A stretch of 64,000 nt of DNA, from positions 893,220,184 through 893,284,183 of the forward strand of contig CM062817.1 in NCBI GenBank assembly GCA_031772625.1, given 5' to 3'. Source of the DNA: Pinus tabuliformis. Its lineage: Eukaryota; Streptophyta; Pinopsida; Pinales; Pinaceae. Below, piece after piece: positions 41,447 through 54,059 of this stretch (within the stretch, counting starts at the first letter, position 1; every line of letters begins with the position of its first letter). The notes beneath the pieces were generated by a model. The model made no database searches. It worked only from the letters and a program-made list of their open reading frames with translations, and was not told where the DNA came from. The translations under genes and the position numbers were made by a program.

Positions 41447-43130
41447 CGACTTTCACTGGAGAAAACTCCTCCTTATCATTAGAAATATTAAAAAAAAAAA
41501 ATAACCTTTATGTAGTCACTTGAAAAAGTGAACGGATTCTCCTTATAAAAAATCAAAGCATACTTTAAAAAATTAATTTGGAGAAGTTACCGCATCAACA
41601 GAAATGTTATTTTCTGCATGAATCAAAAAGAGATTGAATCTGTAATTTTTTTAGCAATGGGATGGCTTGGTCCTCTCGATGTCTAACTCCTATGAGAAGC
41701 ACAATATCTTACTCTCCTACTCACACAATGTAGATGTGAAGCAATAGTGATGCAAGCTTCTTACTCATGACGAATGGAATATAATAATGGTTGCCTTTTT
41801 TTTAAATGCACTGGCAACGCTGCACACTTAGTGTGCCCACACACTCAGCATTCCCACTGGCTAACACTACCTCTAGCTCACACTCCTCCGGCTTGCACTG
41901 CTCCCAACTTTTCTTCAGGTGCTTCAATCGTGTCCTGTGCATAAGCTAACAAAAACAAATGTTTACAAAGGTTTTAACAGAGCTCGACAATGGTGGTTTC
42001 AACCATCATATGCAGGTATCCATTGTTGTTTTTCAATATTCTGTCGGCTCCATCCTTAAAAGCTCATATGTGCATAGCTACTTCTCATCAAAGTTTGATA
42101 CTCTACGCAGTGTTCTTGTTCTTCTAGTAGTGTTCTCCAGATTGATTCCCATCACATCGGACAAACTAATATCAAGACGGGAGTTGAACTCCTTATTCTC
42201 TACTCCCTCACCACCTCTTCATTGCCACAAGTATCTGGCAAGGAACACTGGATTGCTGGTGTGAAACATCTGGTGCACCAGTTCAGAAGATGGTGGTTAT
42301 GACATCATGTCTCTTAAGTGATGCACATCGGTATATTCTATGTTGCTTTCACACACATCGTTCTATTCAAGACTGCACCATATTTACATCAATTTCAGAG
42401 AATTCACATTCAGCATATGTTGATGCACCTTTGGGCCCTGATGCTTATTGAGAATATGAAGACTTGCTATTTCAGGATTACCAAGAGCTTGTTTTGAAGT
42501 CTGACTTTGCCCAAAGATTTGCAGAAAAAAATGATGTTGGAAGCTCTGAAAAAACCAATTTTCTACCAACAGGGCCTAGAACACCACCAGCCAAATCTCT
42601 CCACCAGAAGCAATGTCAGGGGCCTCAGAGACACGGATTAAACCCTAGACAACGACCGATATAAATGGATCCTTTAATGTCAGTTTGAATCCTCCTCGTT
42701 CTCAACACAGCCACAACTGGTATTGGCAGCAATGATATCACTGTCTTGGAAGACATTAATCCCAAACTCACCACCACAATAGCCAAAGTAGGCGCTTACA
42801 CCATAAAATTCAGCTATAATTCCTTTTGATATTCCATTTTGATGAATCTGCGACGGATCGAACAGTAGATCATCAGAACTGTGGAGGCAGCATCAGAAAC
42901 CACTACCTTTGACTTCACATATACCAAGACAAGAACATGGCTCTCAACTTTAAAGGCTACGAAAGCTAACTACGATGATGGTATATGGATCCTCTCTCCC
43001 CGTACTACACATTATGGTCACTCCTTAGCGTAGATCCATACTGGTTAATGCTGCCACAATACACAATTATATATGATTCACTCATCAAATCCTCCTATCT
43101 CTATTTTTTTCTACATACAAGAGAGGATTC
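41445..43130. other. 5'-side interior of nested element, non-coding
   Basis: No motif-bearing frame on either strand. Short frames (41959-42264 plus, 42569-42384 minus) lack similarity to retroelement proteins I know. In element orientation this is where gag should start, after the primer site. Confidence 0.4.
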
Positions 43131-43148
43131 GCTTGCTCTGATACCACA

Positions 43149-43502
43149 TGAAGAAGAATCACAAAGCCATATACCCATATGCACAGCAAATTAACACACA
43201 AAAATTAAACTGGCAAAAAAGGCAGAGAGCCATCATGTGGTCTCTCATGCTTATGTAATTCACATTATTCAAAAAATTTAATAATACATTTAAATACATG
43301 AGCAAGTGGTCTTAATATAGTGCGTCTATCTTAGACTCACTTGGTTAAGACAATTTCTCAACTTACACACTAATTTAGGAGAGCTAGTTGGAGAGAATCT
43401 CTCATCCAAACTAGACTCCTTAGTTTGAGGAATTCTCATGATTTTATTTATTTAATTTAATGATTGGATTTATTATTGATTTTTAAGAGACCGAGGCTAA
43501 CA
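43149..43502 (-). repeat. 5' LTR of nested non-autonomous element
   Basis: 354 bp, partner of 38176-38529; preceded on the plus strand by CTCTGATACCACA, the complement of the Met-tRNA primer site. Confidence 0.92.
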
Positions 43503-43507
43503 CGATA

Positions 43508-44047
43508 CCCCTTAATACAACTCCCTTTCCTTATGAAAAAAAAATAAAAATAAATAAATAAATAAATAAAAAATAATATATATATATATATAAACAAAAA
43601 TTAAAATTAAAATTAAAAATTAAAAATTAAAAAATTAAAAAAAAAAAAATCAGGAAATTTTCTTGAAAATTAAAAGTTATTGTACCCAAAGGTTGTAGCC
43701 ATTGGACTCCTAGTACAACATTAGCACCACCCATTGGAATGGAAAGCATTGAACTATTCAATACATATTCTCCCATGGATAGCTTGATATTATGGCACTT
43801 TCCAGAGAAATTTATGGTTCCTCCATTTTCAACCATCACTTGACACTCTGGTGCGGGATATAGGAAGCAATTCAATTCCTTGGATATCTTACAATGAATA
43901 AGTATGGGTACTAACCGAATCAATAAACACTATTACCTTTTTCTTCTTAATATGCCCTTCTATCTTGAGGGTTTGAGGAGTGGTAATTCTTTCCAATGCA
44001 TTATAAGATATGGTCGGATTCATTTCTTCTTTCTTTGGGGTTGGTTC
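43508..44047 (-). pseudogene. Chromovirus protease region
   Basis: 43923-43627 reads NGGTINFSGKCHNIKLSMGE and SIPMGGANVVLGVQWLQPLG, the C-terminal half of a gypsy retropepsin (hydrophobic flap, then VVLGVQWL). The active-site part upstream is broken; around 43925-43900 the sequence reads NTITFIDSV-like only across frames. Confidence 0.65.
43533..43655. repeat. A-rich low-complexity run
   Basis: AAATAAATAAAT, TATATATATA and AAATTAAAATTAAA runs between chromovirus protease and RT. It probably expanded after insertion and interrupts pol. Confidence 0.85.
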
Positions 44048-44660
44048 CTAGTGTATATCCTCTTCTTTTGACATTTCTTGTTCCTTTTCTTCCTCCTCTT
44101 CACAATCTATGTAAAATAATTTTTCCTCATCACACTTATGACCTTTAGTGTATTTTCTATCACGACTATAACAAAGCCCTTTTTCTCTTTTTTCTTCCAA
44201 TTGTTGTGGTATCAACCTTGCACGTAGTGGAAGGCTAGGGGAAGCAACACTTCCATATTTATAGTTGTGAGTAGTAGGCTTCCTTGTTGCCATAATTTTT
44301 CTTTCCAAACTAAATGCCTTCTCCAATGAATTAGGTTCCCAAAGGCAAACCTCATGTTGGATGTTATCCTTCAAAGTCCCTATGAACACATCAATCCTAT
44401 GCTCCTCTGGAATATATTTTACCCTTATATTCAATTTTTGGAAGTCCACAATGTGCTCCACCATTGAACCCTTTTGTTTGAGATTTATCAATTGCCTAAA
44501 GAAGGTGTTTCTTTTTGTATCCTCATAATGTGCTATCATTTCCTCGATAAAAATGACCAAGTGACAATTTTTTTACGAGAGCAAAGCCATCAACACCATA
44601 CAAACTGATTGGGTTCTAAATATAAAGTTTCAATGCATACCTTTTGTGTGTTTTGCACAT
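44048..44660 (-). pseudogene. gag: Chromovirus gag, capsid core
   Basis: 44560-44048: FIEEMIAHYEDTKRNTFFRQ, LINLKQKGSMVEHIVDFQKL, then LKDNIQHEVCLWEPNSLEKA, a normal gypsy retrotrans_gag core. The end is acidic (YIDCEEEEEKEQEMSKEED) with a single C-x-x-x-x-C-like LCYSRDRKYTKGHKCDEEK, a decayed zinc knuckle. Confidence 0.78.
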
Positions 44661-44685
44661 TATGGAGATCGAAATATTGCTCCAT

Positions 44686-45147
44686 CTATAGTATCCACGT
44701 TACAGGATCCTTTCCATCAAATTTCCTCATATCGATCTTTGGAACATGGCGAGTCCTCAATCCAACATTAGATTCTATGAAATCATGATTAACAGTTTTT
44801 TTGTTCTCATCATGAGTTTCCTCTACTACCTTTTCTCCATTAGGAAGCATTTCTTGTAGCAACTTGGCCAAACCTCCTTTCAAACCGTCCATGTATTGCT
44901 TCAAATATTCGATGTTTCCTTTCAGTTTTTCTTCTAAACCATTCATCTTCGCTTCCACGCCATCCATTATTTCTTTCTTTAAACCATCCATCTTGGCTTC
45001 TGTTACTTTTTGTGAGAGTGAAATTTGTTGCACTTGGTCTTGTAATTTTGATAGATCATGTTGCATTTCTTCCTCTTCTTCATGAGTAATGGTAGATATT
45101 TCAAGTTGATTCCTAGGTGTTTCCTTTTTATTTCTTTGAGGCATCAA
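44686..45147 (-). pseudogene. gag: Chromovirus gag, N-terminal coiled coil
   Basis: 153 codons with a long heptad-like stretch (DLSKLQDQVQQISLSQKVTE, KMDGLKKEIMDGVEAKMNGL), ending at VPKIDMRKFDGKDPVTWIL, the start of the capsid core in this lineage. A short gap with a stop separates it from 44560. Confidence 0.75.
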
Positions 45148-45805
45148 TTAATGATAATTATGCTTCACTATTCCCTTTGAATCACTTCAAACTAATTTTT
45201 CAAAGCAAACTTATGACAAATTTTAAAAAGACTGCACACCTTTTTTTTTCGCTTTTTAGGAGCTCGATATTGAATCTATTTTATCTTTGTAATTTCATAC
45301 CTGAAAGGTCTAAAATTTTGTTTTTAGTATCCCTCTGAGTCCTCTTTCCAACCCCACTAGTCTGATCAATATTGGATTCTTCAAGAAAGAGTTATTCCAA
45401 ATCTCCCACGATGACCTGATTATAGACTGTTCAGTAGCGCAAACTAGTACGACATGCCACATATTATTGTTTCAACATTTGGACCTCAAACCACTACACA
45501 GAAAACTACAGTCCATCCTATTTCTATAACATTAACTAAATTTCAATCTGATACTCATAAAGGAAGTTATGACAATTTTAGTAAGATCACTTGTATGGAT
45601 GTAAATCGGGAGCTTGCAAAAACCCTATCTCCCTTGGACCATATCTCTGAAAATATAGAGAAAAAAGATTTTAAATTTGGACCCAAGGTTCATCATGTTT
45701 TCAGATTGAATGGGTTTTAATTTCAGCTTTTGTAACTTCGTAGAAAAAAATGTATGGCGAAAATTCCACGATGACCTATTTGGAGCAGCAAAACCCTAGA
45801 ATCTA
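45148..45805 (-). other. Chromovirus 5' leader
   Basis: Non-coding between the primer site and gag. Small plus-strand frames at 45117-45338 and 45454-45720 have no support. Confidence 0.5.
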
Positions 45806-45820
45806 AGCTCTGATACCAAA
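45806..45820 (-). other. Primer-binding site of chromovirus (Met tRNA)
   Basis: Minus strand TTTGGTATCAGAGCT, abutting the 5' LTR, complementary to initiator Met tRNA. Confidence 0.9.
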
Positions 45821-46165
45821 TGTTATGCAACCAGCTCACAAAATAGAAGAAAAGATAGATAAATGACTTCAAAATTAGCCTCTTTGAGGGGGAAACCTAT
45901 TTTAAATTACCCAAATGAAAACTTCTTGGATGATTCAAATGACAAAACCTCCTTTCTATATATAGGAGTCGAAGGGGTCACAATATAATCAGAGTTGGCA
46001 TAACAATAATAACGTAAGGGCACAATAATAACAATAGTGGGCTTCTATGGGGCACGATGATAACAATATGGGGACAATAATAAAAATATGGGGACAAGAA
46101 TAATAATAAGGGGCTACAATGACAATAATAATAAGGGAATACACTAGTTTTATAGGGACCTAACA
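45821..46165 (-). repeat. 5' LTR of chromovirus
   Basis: 345 bp, partner of 34874-35209, with a few small indels in the AATAAT-rich part; followed by CAAGT at 46166-46170. Confidence 0.92.
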
Positions 46166-46170
46166 CAAGT

Positions 46171-47064
46171 TGCTATTTTTTATCTTCTGCCAAGTGTCGC
46201 TTTTTCCTTTATTTTAGGCATGTACATTAGAAATAGTAACTAGCATATATCTATATAATAGATTCCCCTAGGTATCATTTTCACATTCGATCATTGAGCT
46301 CTATCCTTCCCAAGGAGATCAAGGAACCTTCAATGTAGTTTGCAGTGCTTTTTCGGGTGAGTTTTTCTTTTGTCATATTTTGTCGCTTTTTTTGTTTTGT
46401 TTTGTCATTTCACTTTTGTGCATGTTATTTTTCTTGTTTCTTCTCATATTTTCTAGTGTTTTAACTTATATTATATTATAAAATTATTGGTTCGGTATGT
46501 CATTCTTGTTTTACAAGCGCTGCATCAACTTCTTGTTTTCTACCCATTAGTGGTCTCCATTTCAGCAACTCCAGGTGCATGTTTGTTTTTTCTTTTGCAT
46601 GTTTTCTTTTTGCACTTGATTTTCACTGATCTATATTTACTTAGTTAGATATACACTCTAAATTGCACTATCCCTCAAATATACCACTTTCTCATCCTCT
46701 TATCGGGTAGGTCTTCCCTTCTCTTGGCGAGCAGTTGCAATGTTCAATTGGGCATTTTACAAGTCCAAGGCTCAAGCCTCATGCTTGGCCTCTAAGATTG
46801 CATAATGTGTAGTCCCTGGCTTGCCAAACTGCACATTGCACAGTTCCAAGGCTTAAGCATCAAGCCTCTCCCTTGACTAATGAGACTGTGCAATGCGCAT
46901 TTCATGAAGCGAGCCTCCCACCTTCAGGTCATGAATTACACAATTTTCCATCTCATTCTTGTGGTTGATGCCTTGATCTTGCTTTGTGATTCATTTTTAT
47001 TGACCTAATTTATGTCTGCCATGAATGCATTTTTCTCCTACAGGTACTACAGTTGTCGATCACT
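46171..47064 (+). other. E2 internal non-coding sequence upstream of accessory ORF
   Basis: Continues from 34873. Contains TGTCGCTTTTT words (46187, 46382) and repeated TTGCACA/TTGTGCAA plus CCAAGGCTCAAGCC words at 46735-46950. No coding content. Confidence 0.4.
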
Positions 47065-50011
47065 ATGGATCCCAAAAGATCTTTCTCAAAGGACACTATA
47101 GAAAGCAGCGTCGAGGAGGTAGTTGAGAGTGCTCCAGTGAACTTTTTAGTGTTGTCAGACACTCAATTGTTCATAGATAATAGTCATACTTTACATGGCA
47201 GAAAGTGAATGATACATTCTCAGCAAGAAGTTTCAAAGCATACCTTGAAGACTGGCAGGTGTATATCAATGTCCAAAGGTTAGGGATACACAATATTGCA
47301 TGAAGGTACCTAGCTTTCCCATGTGCATACATTTTCAGCTGGATACTATCTCATATAGATGTAAATACTATGAATCTTAGTAGTGTTAGTGCATAAAGGC
47401 TTGCCTCTTTCCTAGCATTGGATTACCATCTCATGTATCATTTTCTGGAGCTGGAATCACTCATGGATTCCCACTTCTATGCAGTCACTCACTACTTGAA
47501 TACAAAGGATGTTGTCAAAGGTTGGGTGATAGAGCCATTGAAGTTTCAGCAGACACCCACCAACACCTACAAGAACAAATATCTCAGGATGAATTATCAA
47601 TACTTGATAGTCTTATGTTATCTATCTATGGCCAAAGGAATACTAAGACCTTTCCATAAGGTTGGGAATTCTCACTGAACCATATTTCCAATGAAAGAAA
47701 ACCATTTAACTGGTAAGACTTGTTGGCCTGAAAGCTAAAGATCCATTTTGTTAATGCCCATAATCCTCTCGAGGGCAAGCAGGCTAGATTCTACATGTCT
47801 TCCTACCTACTAGATGCATTTTGTACCCAAAATTCCTTTCCTAGCACGAATTGGACCCGGTTACCATGAGAAACTATTGTTCACATCTACTGCAAATTTC
47901 TTTCGGAGTGCAACTACAAAGGAGTAATGGAAAATTTGACTAATCACTTCCTCATTCCATTTTACAAGTTAATTTTCTAGGAAGACCTGACATGCATATC
48001 CCGAGAGGAAATGGATGAAGTGTTAGAATTAGCAAATTGGTTTTCCTCATTGGATGGCACTTTCCTCAGAGTGTTTGGTGGATAGATGACTCCACATCTT
48101 CTACTGAGATATGCCACTGATAAGTTGGTCATGCAAGAATTTTCTTACCATCTTTTCACAAGGTTATCATAAGTTTTGCACAGGAATAAGAAATCATGTT
48201 GGCACGATCTTCCTTTGAAAATTTGATTGTATGAAATCAAGAATTTGAAAGTTGCAGACACCGAAGGCAAGGATATAGAGAAAATTAGATTCGGTCATTT
48301 GGACTTCAATTTGTATGATCCTAGGAATTTTTATGAATAACACTATGCAAGGATTCATTTCTAGTGACCAAGTGTGACATTTTATAGGCTCGAGGAGGAA
48401 AATATGAAGAATTGTTACAATTCCTCTAAGTCCCACGAATTAATCAACTTCATAGGAACATCACGAGTTACTTTGTAGAAGGAAGTCACTACATAGGTAG
48501 TACCAACAGGAAGGCATAACCTAGTGCATGAAAAGGGAAAGAAGAAAGTTGCACATAGTCAAGTGGAAGAGTAGAGCCACAAGATGAAATAAAATCCAAT
48601 CATCCTGAAAGCAACCATAGCATCAAAAAAGAGGAGAAAACAAAGGAAGCATGAAGAAGAGATGAAGCGGAGAGAAGAAAAAGAGCATAGGAGATTGGAG
48701 GAATAAAGCAAGAAACAAGAAGAAAAAGAAGAATAGATAATAGAAGAAGAAGAAGTAGCATGGAAATAGGTCGAGGAATAAGAACAAAACAAACTACTAG
48801 AGGAGGAGAGAAAATAGTTGTAGGAGAAGGAACTTGCTCAATAAATTTAAGATCTCATTATGATTCAAGATGTGAAGGTGGAGGCGGAGCTGCTAAACAA
48901 AGATGTTGATCCTATTTCGAGCACATAGGAGGTCACCATTTAGTCTTCCCCTCCTCTGACAGCATAGAAAGCTCCAAGCAAAAAAGAGGAAATTGTTCCT
49001 CTTGACGAGGGTCTGGTCATGGATACCTACAAATTGGCTTACGATGACCTTTAGAAGAAGATTGTAAAAGAAAGAAAGAAAAATTCTATGGATGATATTA
49101 CATCTCCTACATTCATTAGAGAAAGGGTGTTTGTGATGGATACAAGGAGAAATCCAGAAGCTACAGCTACAACCAACTTGGCATTCGCAGGTGCTACCAA
49201 GTCAAACAGGTAGTATCTCACGGCTAAGAATAGATAGATGGAAAAGAAATTATAGGTTGCAAGGGAACAAATTGAGAAACTCCAGGCAGAGGTCTAGAAA
49301 GCAGCTCTTGCATAGGTATATATGGCGGAACTTAAGGCAACCATACTTGGTGAAGTATTAACATTGGGAGAAACCATGTGGAGCCTTTATGAGGAGCTTG
49401 TAACTGTGCATAAAGTAGTTTTCCACTTGCAAGACATGCACCAGAAGTGCGAGGATAATGCTAAATATCTCAAATATATTCATACAATCATCATTGTAGT
49501 GCACAAGTGGTCAATGCAACAAAAAGGGGCACTGTCCGACTTGGTGAAGAAAACAAGGAAACTGGAAGAGTTGGAAAAGGCATAGGTTCGAATGATCATC
49601 TAGAGTAACAAACATCTCACCTTTTTCATCACCAACATTTAGGTCGCATATGCATGATTATACAATAATGTGGATTTCTTGGTTAAATCACACAAGATCC
49701 CTTCAGTTGGCTCACCCACCAAATCCAAGTGCAAGAATTAATTCAAACAGGAGGTTGAAGAATATTTGGACTAGGTCACGCAGATCACCACCAAGGAAGA
49801 TCTGGAGGTGAACATAAGTAATATGAAGAAGTATAATGGTGGTTTTTTTCCAGATAAACACTATGTTTCTCATGTTGAGGAAGGAAATTCAAACTGGTTC
49901 TAAATCCATCTACTCAGATGCAATGGAGGTTAGATTCCACTTCCAGCCTGACCAGTCACATAGTTTGGGGAAGTCATTGCATAGTACAAGGCTTGGAACC
50001 ACTATATAACC
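47065..50011 (+). pseudogene. Decayed coiled-coil accessory ORF, copy 2 (unknown family)
   Basis: Possible start MDPKRSFSKDTIESSVEEVV at 47065. Later, across stops, FSARSFKAYLEDWQVYINVQ, then 47418-47678 (YHLMYHFLELESLMDSHFYA, LNTKDVVKGWVIEPLKFQQT), a charged helix (48640-48830) and the segment shared with copy 1 (49322-49585, MAELKATILGEV to RKLEELEKA). The reading would be near 1000 residues. The 3 kb LTR unit inserted at 50007-50011, and the C-terminal end resumes at 53087. I do not recognise the family; two copies in one window show it is repeat-borne. Confidence 0.5.
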
Positions 50012-53000
50012 TGTTAGTGTCGGTACCTTCATCCCTCCATCATTGATCAAATTCTCTTGTTGCATTGCATATTAGGTGTCTCATCCGATTATCTGCATTC
50101 CATTAGGGTCATGGATCATCTGATGGTAGCGACATATTATACATTTTCCCTCACGTTCTTTACCTGCTGGCTCATTTTTATACATCTAGATCATCTGCAG
50201 TCATTTTTTGTCTTTAAATCTGCAAGAGTCATTTTTAGGGTTTTAGGTCTCATTAGGTCTAGGGTTTCATCAATAAGGTCTTGAAAACGCTCAGTAATGG
50301 TCAGCAGGTGCATGAGGAGGACAAATAAAGTCTCAGCAACAATAATTTCAATAATCACATGCTCAGTGATTGAAAAATAGAGTTTTTTATGTTTCATGTA
50401 CAAAATCTCATGTAATTTCATTTTTCCATATGTAATAATTTTAAAAGGCAGCCCTAGTCACCTTGCCAAGCCTCTGCCACTTCAGTTCCTACAAAAGAAA
50501 CAAAGGTTCAAAGAATTTAGTCCATCAAACGAAAAAAAGTAAAGCAAACTGCCCAAAACAGAGTTTGAAAAAACAAGTGAAAACTGAACATTACCAAAGT
50601 GGGTTTTCTTAAGTCAAAAATTAAAACCATTGTTATATAAAGTGTATTCATGTCAAAGAGGTTCATTTGCATGCCAAAGTGAAGGAGAACAAGTGCATTT
50701 GTGTTTTCAAGATCCAAGGGAGTGATTTCACATTCATAGGGTGAAAATTGCAGGTGCGACGCACCTAGGTCCTACTCCTATCATTTTCAATCACTCCCTT
50801 ACTTCATTTTCTCCCTCCATTTTCACTCATATATACCCAATCCCACTACTCCCAAACCCTAATAGGAATCCTCAAACCATATCACTCCCTAAAAACCACT
50901 ATATCCATCATCAAAGCCCATTTTCACTCTTTTATTACCCTAATACACTCCATTTATCCTATTTTCCCATATCCCACTCCCCTAAAGTAACTAATTCCCT
51001 CATAAAACCCTAAATCCCTCACTAAACCCTTCTCTCCCAAAACTATTCCCTTCTTTCCCAAATTTCATTTCCCAAGAGTAAAATCTCTCCATACTCATCA
51101 CCATTGTCCTCTTTCATCCCTCTTTCATCATCATTTTTCCACCATACCTTCATCTCATCATTTTCCTAAGACAAGCACTATGAGGAAGAGATAGTGAATA
51201 TGACTATGACAAGCAGCAAAGCAAAGGCAAAGAGAAGATGCACGAGGATAATATAGATGATGAACAGGAAAGAGAATAAGTAGTTGGAAGATCAGCAAAC
51301 TATCATGGAGTTCCAAAACATAAGAGAAAACTGGCAAGCTGCCAAGAGGAAGAAAGTCAAGTTGACACCACTTGAGCAAGAAATTGAAGTTGATCATGAA
51401 TCTTGGCTTGAGAGGACAAATTTGCACTTGGAAAAGATGTTGGAGAAGGCCAACAGAGAGAAACGTATGTTGAGGCACATGGCCTACCACTCCTTGGCGA
51501 GAAACAAGGTGTGCAAAGCGAGAATTAGGATTTTGAAGGCCAAGTTGAAGAAAGCATTGAGGAAGAAAAAAGAGAAAGATAGACTCCAGGCCTTGGTTGA
51601 GGTTTCTTTAGCCCAACACAACACTTGACGAAGGACACTCTCTTTTGCAAATTTTGAATTATTGGCTTAAAAAACAGGTTTTTCTGCCTGGTGCGCCGCG
51701 CCATCTAGCGTGTGTTTTTGCTAGGGACCTCCTTTGGAGGAAAACTCAGTATTTTTGGATTTCTCATGGAAAAATATGAATTCCCTCACATGGACAAGAA
51801 ATTTTGACAAGTTTTCAGCTTCCAAAAGGGTCAAAAACACCTCAAAAATGACCTTTCTGCCCTTTTTTGGCCACACAGGAAGCAGTGTTGGGAGAACTCA
51901 TTTTTGGAGGGGCAAATGGAGACCAAATTCCAAAATTCCACTTGTTCTGGAAAGTAGACAGATAGACCTTTCCAACAAGCCCACTTGGAGAAAATTGGGT
52001 GCACGGGAAGGCCTCCAAAATCAGCTCCAAAGTAGCGCGGAGCACAGGGACAAGAGCGCGGTGCACATGATGAAATTTTCTCATTTTGACCAAAAAACTC
52101 TGTTTTTCCACCTTGTTTCTTCCCAGTTTGACTCTTCTCTTTATAAAATTCAAACTCATGATGTAATTTGATGTGACTTGATGGATTTTGATGTAAATAT
52201 GCTAAATTTTCACTCATAGAGGTAGATTCATCATGAAAAGGTAGTTTGCAACCGAATGAATCAGTTTCCTAGGTTTTAGAGGCAAGTTGTTCCACTACCT
52301 ACTTTTCAGTTCTTAGTTTAGATCTTGTTGAAACAGCTCCTAAACTCATGAATTCGACCCCTAAAGCCTAGCATGAGTTTTTGGTTGCATATATCTAGAA
52401 GTTTTTTAGTCATTGGTAAATGTTGGACTCTTGTGAATGCTTTGAGCATTATTGTACATTCATCTCTGCAGTTTGGCAAAGGAATAGACTAGGGTTTGCA
52501 GCATTTTGTGGGATTCTTGTGGAAACTTGATTTAGTATTGTTTTTCCTTCTATAATGAAAGTTTACATGTGTTTATGTATGCCATCATCTCCCTCTATTC
52601 ATCTTAACTAAATGAATCAAGGATAAAGGTAGAATTCATTGATGTTGCAGTGCTCTACCTAGGGTTTGTTTAGTTATTTATGTTTTCAACTATTTGAAGA
52701 GGATCCCTGAGATTTTTATTCCATCTCCAACTCCTCACCAGTATTAAGACTCTTCATCTCACTTATTTCAAAGTATTAAACCATTTTCCTACCTCACCCC
52801 ACAGGAATCTCTGCAAAACTGTGTCCATTCCCCAGACCCAAATCTACCTTTCACATTTGAGCCAGCAAACCAACATTAAATTCAATCAAACTCCTCTGAG
52901 CATATACCTAGCCTATTAGTCTTTATATCAGTCATCTCAAGCTTTATTGACCATATTTTCCTGAGATTGACAAGGAGAGAGCCCTCTCCCAACCTGGTAG

Positions 53001-53081
53001 GGCTAGCTACTAGGTTAAGTGTGGTTTGATGTTACCCTACATCCTGCCTTTCTCAACCTGAGGTAGATTTAGGCCATAACA
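50012..53081 (+). repeat. 3.07 kb LTR-like unit, probable solo LTR
   Basis: Starts TGTTAGTGTC, ends CCATAACA, flanked by TAACC at 50007-50011 and 53082-53086. A second copy starts at 62837. It has no primer site, polypurine tract or retroelement protein, which suggests a solo LTR of a large element. A TATA-like CATATATACCC lies near 50828 and a 15-bp palindrome AGGTGCGACGCACCT at 50752-50766. Orientation is assigned by comparison with LTR ends and is uncertain. The parental family cannot be named. Confidence 0.8.
51284..51628 (+). pseudogene. Basic coiled-coil frame inside the 3 kb LTR unit
   Basis: 114 codons with no stop, very Lys/Arg/Glu-rich and helical (LEKMLEKANREKRMLRHMAY, KLKKALRKKKEKDRLQAL). 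A promoter-like region precedes it. Whether it is translated is unknown; low-complexity coding look-alikes are common in LTRs. Its homologue in copy 2 would lie beyond the window end. Confidence 0.3.
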
Positions 53082-53086
53082 TAACC

Positions 53087-53169
53087 AAGGAAATACAAGT
53101 TGAAGTGGCTAAGTTGGAGTTTCCCTAAACTCAATCTTGACTTGTTTTGTCTTATTAGGTTATCTAGTT
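53087..53169 (+). pseudogene. E2 accessory ORF C-terminal piece
   Basis: 83 bp homologous to about 1350-1435 (ACAAGTTGAAGTGG...TCTTATTAGG), linking 50006 with 59080 once the solo LTR and Copia-2 are removed. It shows both inserted into one E2 copy. Confidence 0.75.
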
Positions 53170-54059
53170 TGTAGAATTTCCTGTAGATTCACAAGCTCAT
53201 GCAATTTACTAAAGCATAGGACAAGAATCCACTTCTACTTTCAACCAGTAGAAGATAATAGATCTATGAAAACAATATGAAAAATAATAATATAAATCAA
53301 TGGTACATAACACAAGATGTATCTGGGGAATACCACTGCTCAAAAGCCCTGCTATTTGTATTGCATTAAATCAGAAATCCAAGATGAGAATACAATGCTT
53401 GTGCTCACAAGAACAATCCCTGCAAAAGTATAATCAATATCACAGCTCACAAGTAAGATCAATTCAATCTCAAGCCTATTATGCTACCCTCCAAACCCCC
53501 ATTTCCTTACATAAATTCTATTGATGAATAGACCAAGTTAATAGGAATCCAATGCTTCCAAAACTGCGCAATCTAATCTAAGTTGACTTCTGAATTGCAT
53601 GTATGATCTATACAACTCAGTAAATCATACAATTGATAATACATTGTCCCTACACTCTAGTCTCAGCTGGGTCTTTCTCAAAATGCACATGCATGGGTTT
53701 TTTATGTGGTAATCTTCAGTTAACTAGAGTGACACTTGTGGATGCACTAGTGCACCAAATGACTGATAACTCTCTGTTAGTTCCATAAACAGTTTGGAAC
53801 TAATTTAACTGAACATAACCTAGTAAACTGGGTTATCTAATTACAACTCACAATTAAACTCATCCTGGACCCCTAAAACTTAGGGAGAACATATACATGA
53901 CATCAGAAAGACTTCCAACTCAAAATTCCTAAGCTAATTAAGTTAATTAAACTTAATTGACTATTTACAAGTTGCTATGAGAATAGAATTCAATTTTAAT
54001 TTATAGTTTAAATTCAAGGTCAAATTTAAAATGAAATTTCTTGTTTCCATTTCTTGACA
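53170..54059 (-). repeat. 3' LTR of Copia-2
   Basis: 890 bp, partner of 58143-59074. About 40 bp shorter because the 5' LTR has an extra copy of CACAAGAACAATCCCTGC at about 58380-58450. Confidence 0.93.

Larger units (their letters stand above)
38176..43502 (-). mobile_element. Non-autonomous LTR element nested in chromovirus (minus strand)
   Basis: LTRs at 38176-38529 and 43149-43502, both 354 bp, run TGAAGAAGAATC to GGCTAACA on the plus strand, with CGATA at 38171-38175 and 43503-43507. The Met-tRNA primer site (minus TGGTATCAGAGCAAGC) is at 43131-43146. A polypurine tract of 13 consecutive G on the minus strand abuts the left LTR. The 4.6 kb interior has no RT, integrase or protease motif, so it is a large non-autonomous derivative depending on others. 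The primer type suggests a Copia parent, but this is not proven. Confidence 0.9.
34874..46165 (-). mobile_element. Chromovirus (Ty3/gypsy, minus strand), interrupted by a nested LTR element
   Basis: LTRs at 34874-35209 (336 bp) and 45821-46165 (345 bp) read TGTTATGCAAC or its relative to CTAACA on the plus strand, flanked by CAAGT at 34869-34873 and 46166-46170. The Met-tRNA primer site is at 45806-45820 (minus TTTGGTATCAGAGCT); the polypurine tract at 35210-35226 reads GAGAGGGGCA on the minus strand. Without the nested element it is about 6 kb. Gag, protease, RT, RNase H, integrase and a chromodomain occur in order. Short LTRs and this primer fit a Reina-like chromovirus, though I would not insist on the clade. 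RT and integrase both lack catalytic residues. Confidence 0.92.

Noticed and set aside
51831-52217. Minus-strand 128- and 105-codon overlapping frames
   Set aside because: Overlapping in two frames and antisense to an LTR; no motif, not conserved in the visible part of the second copy.
50012-53081. Full-length small element with its own internal region
   Set aside because: No primer site, polypurine tract or internal LTR pair is visible; TG/CA ends with one TSD fit a solo LTR better, though not proven.
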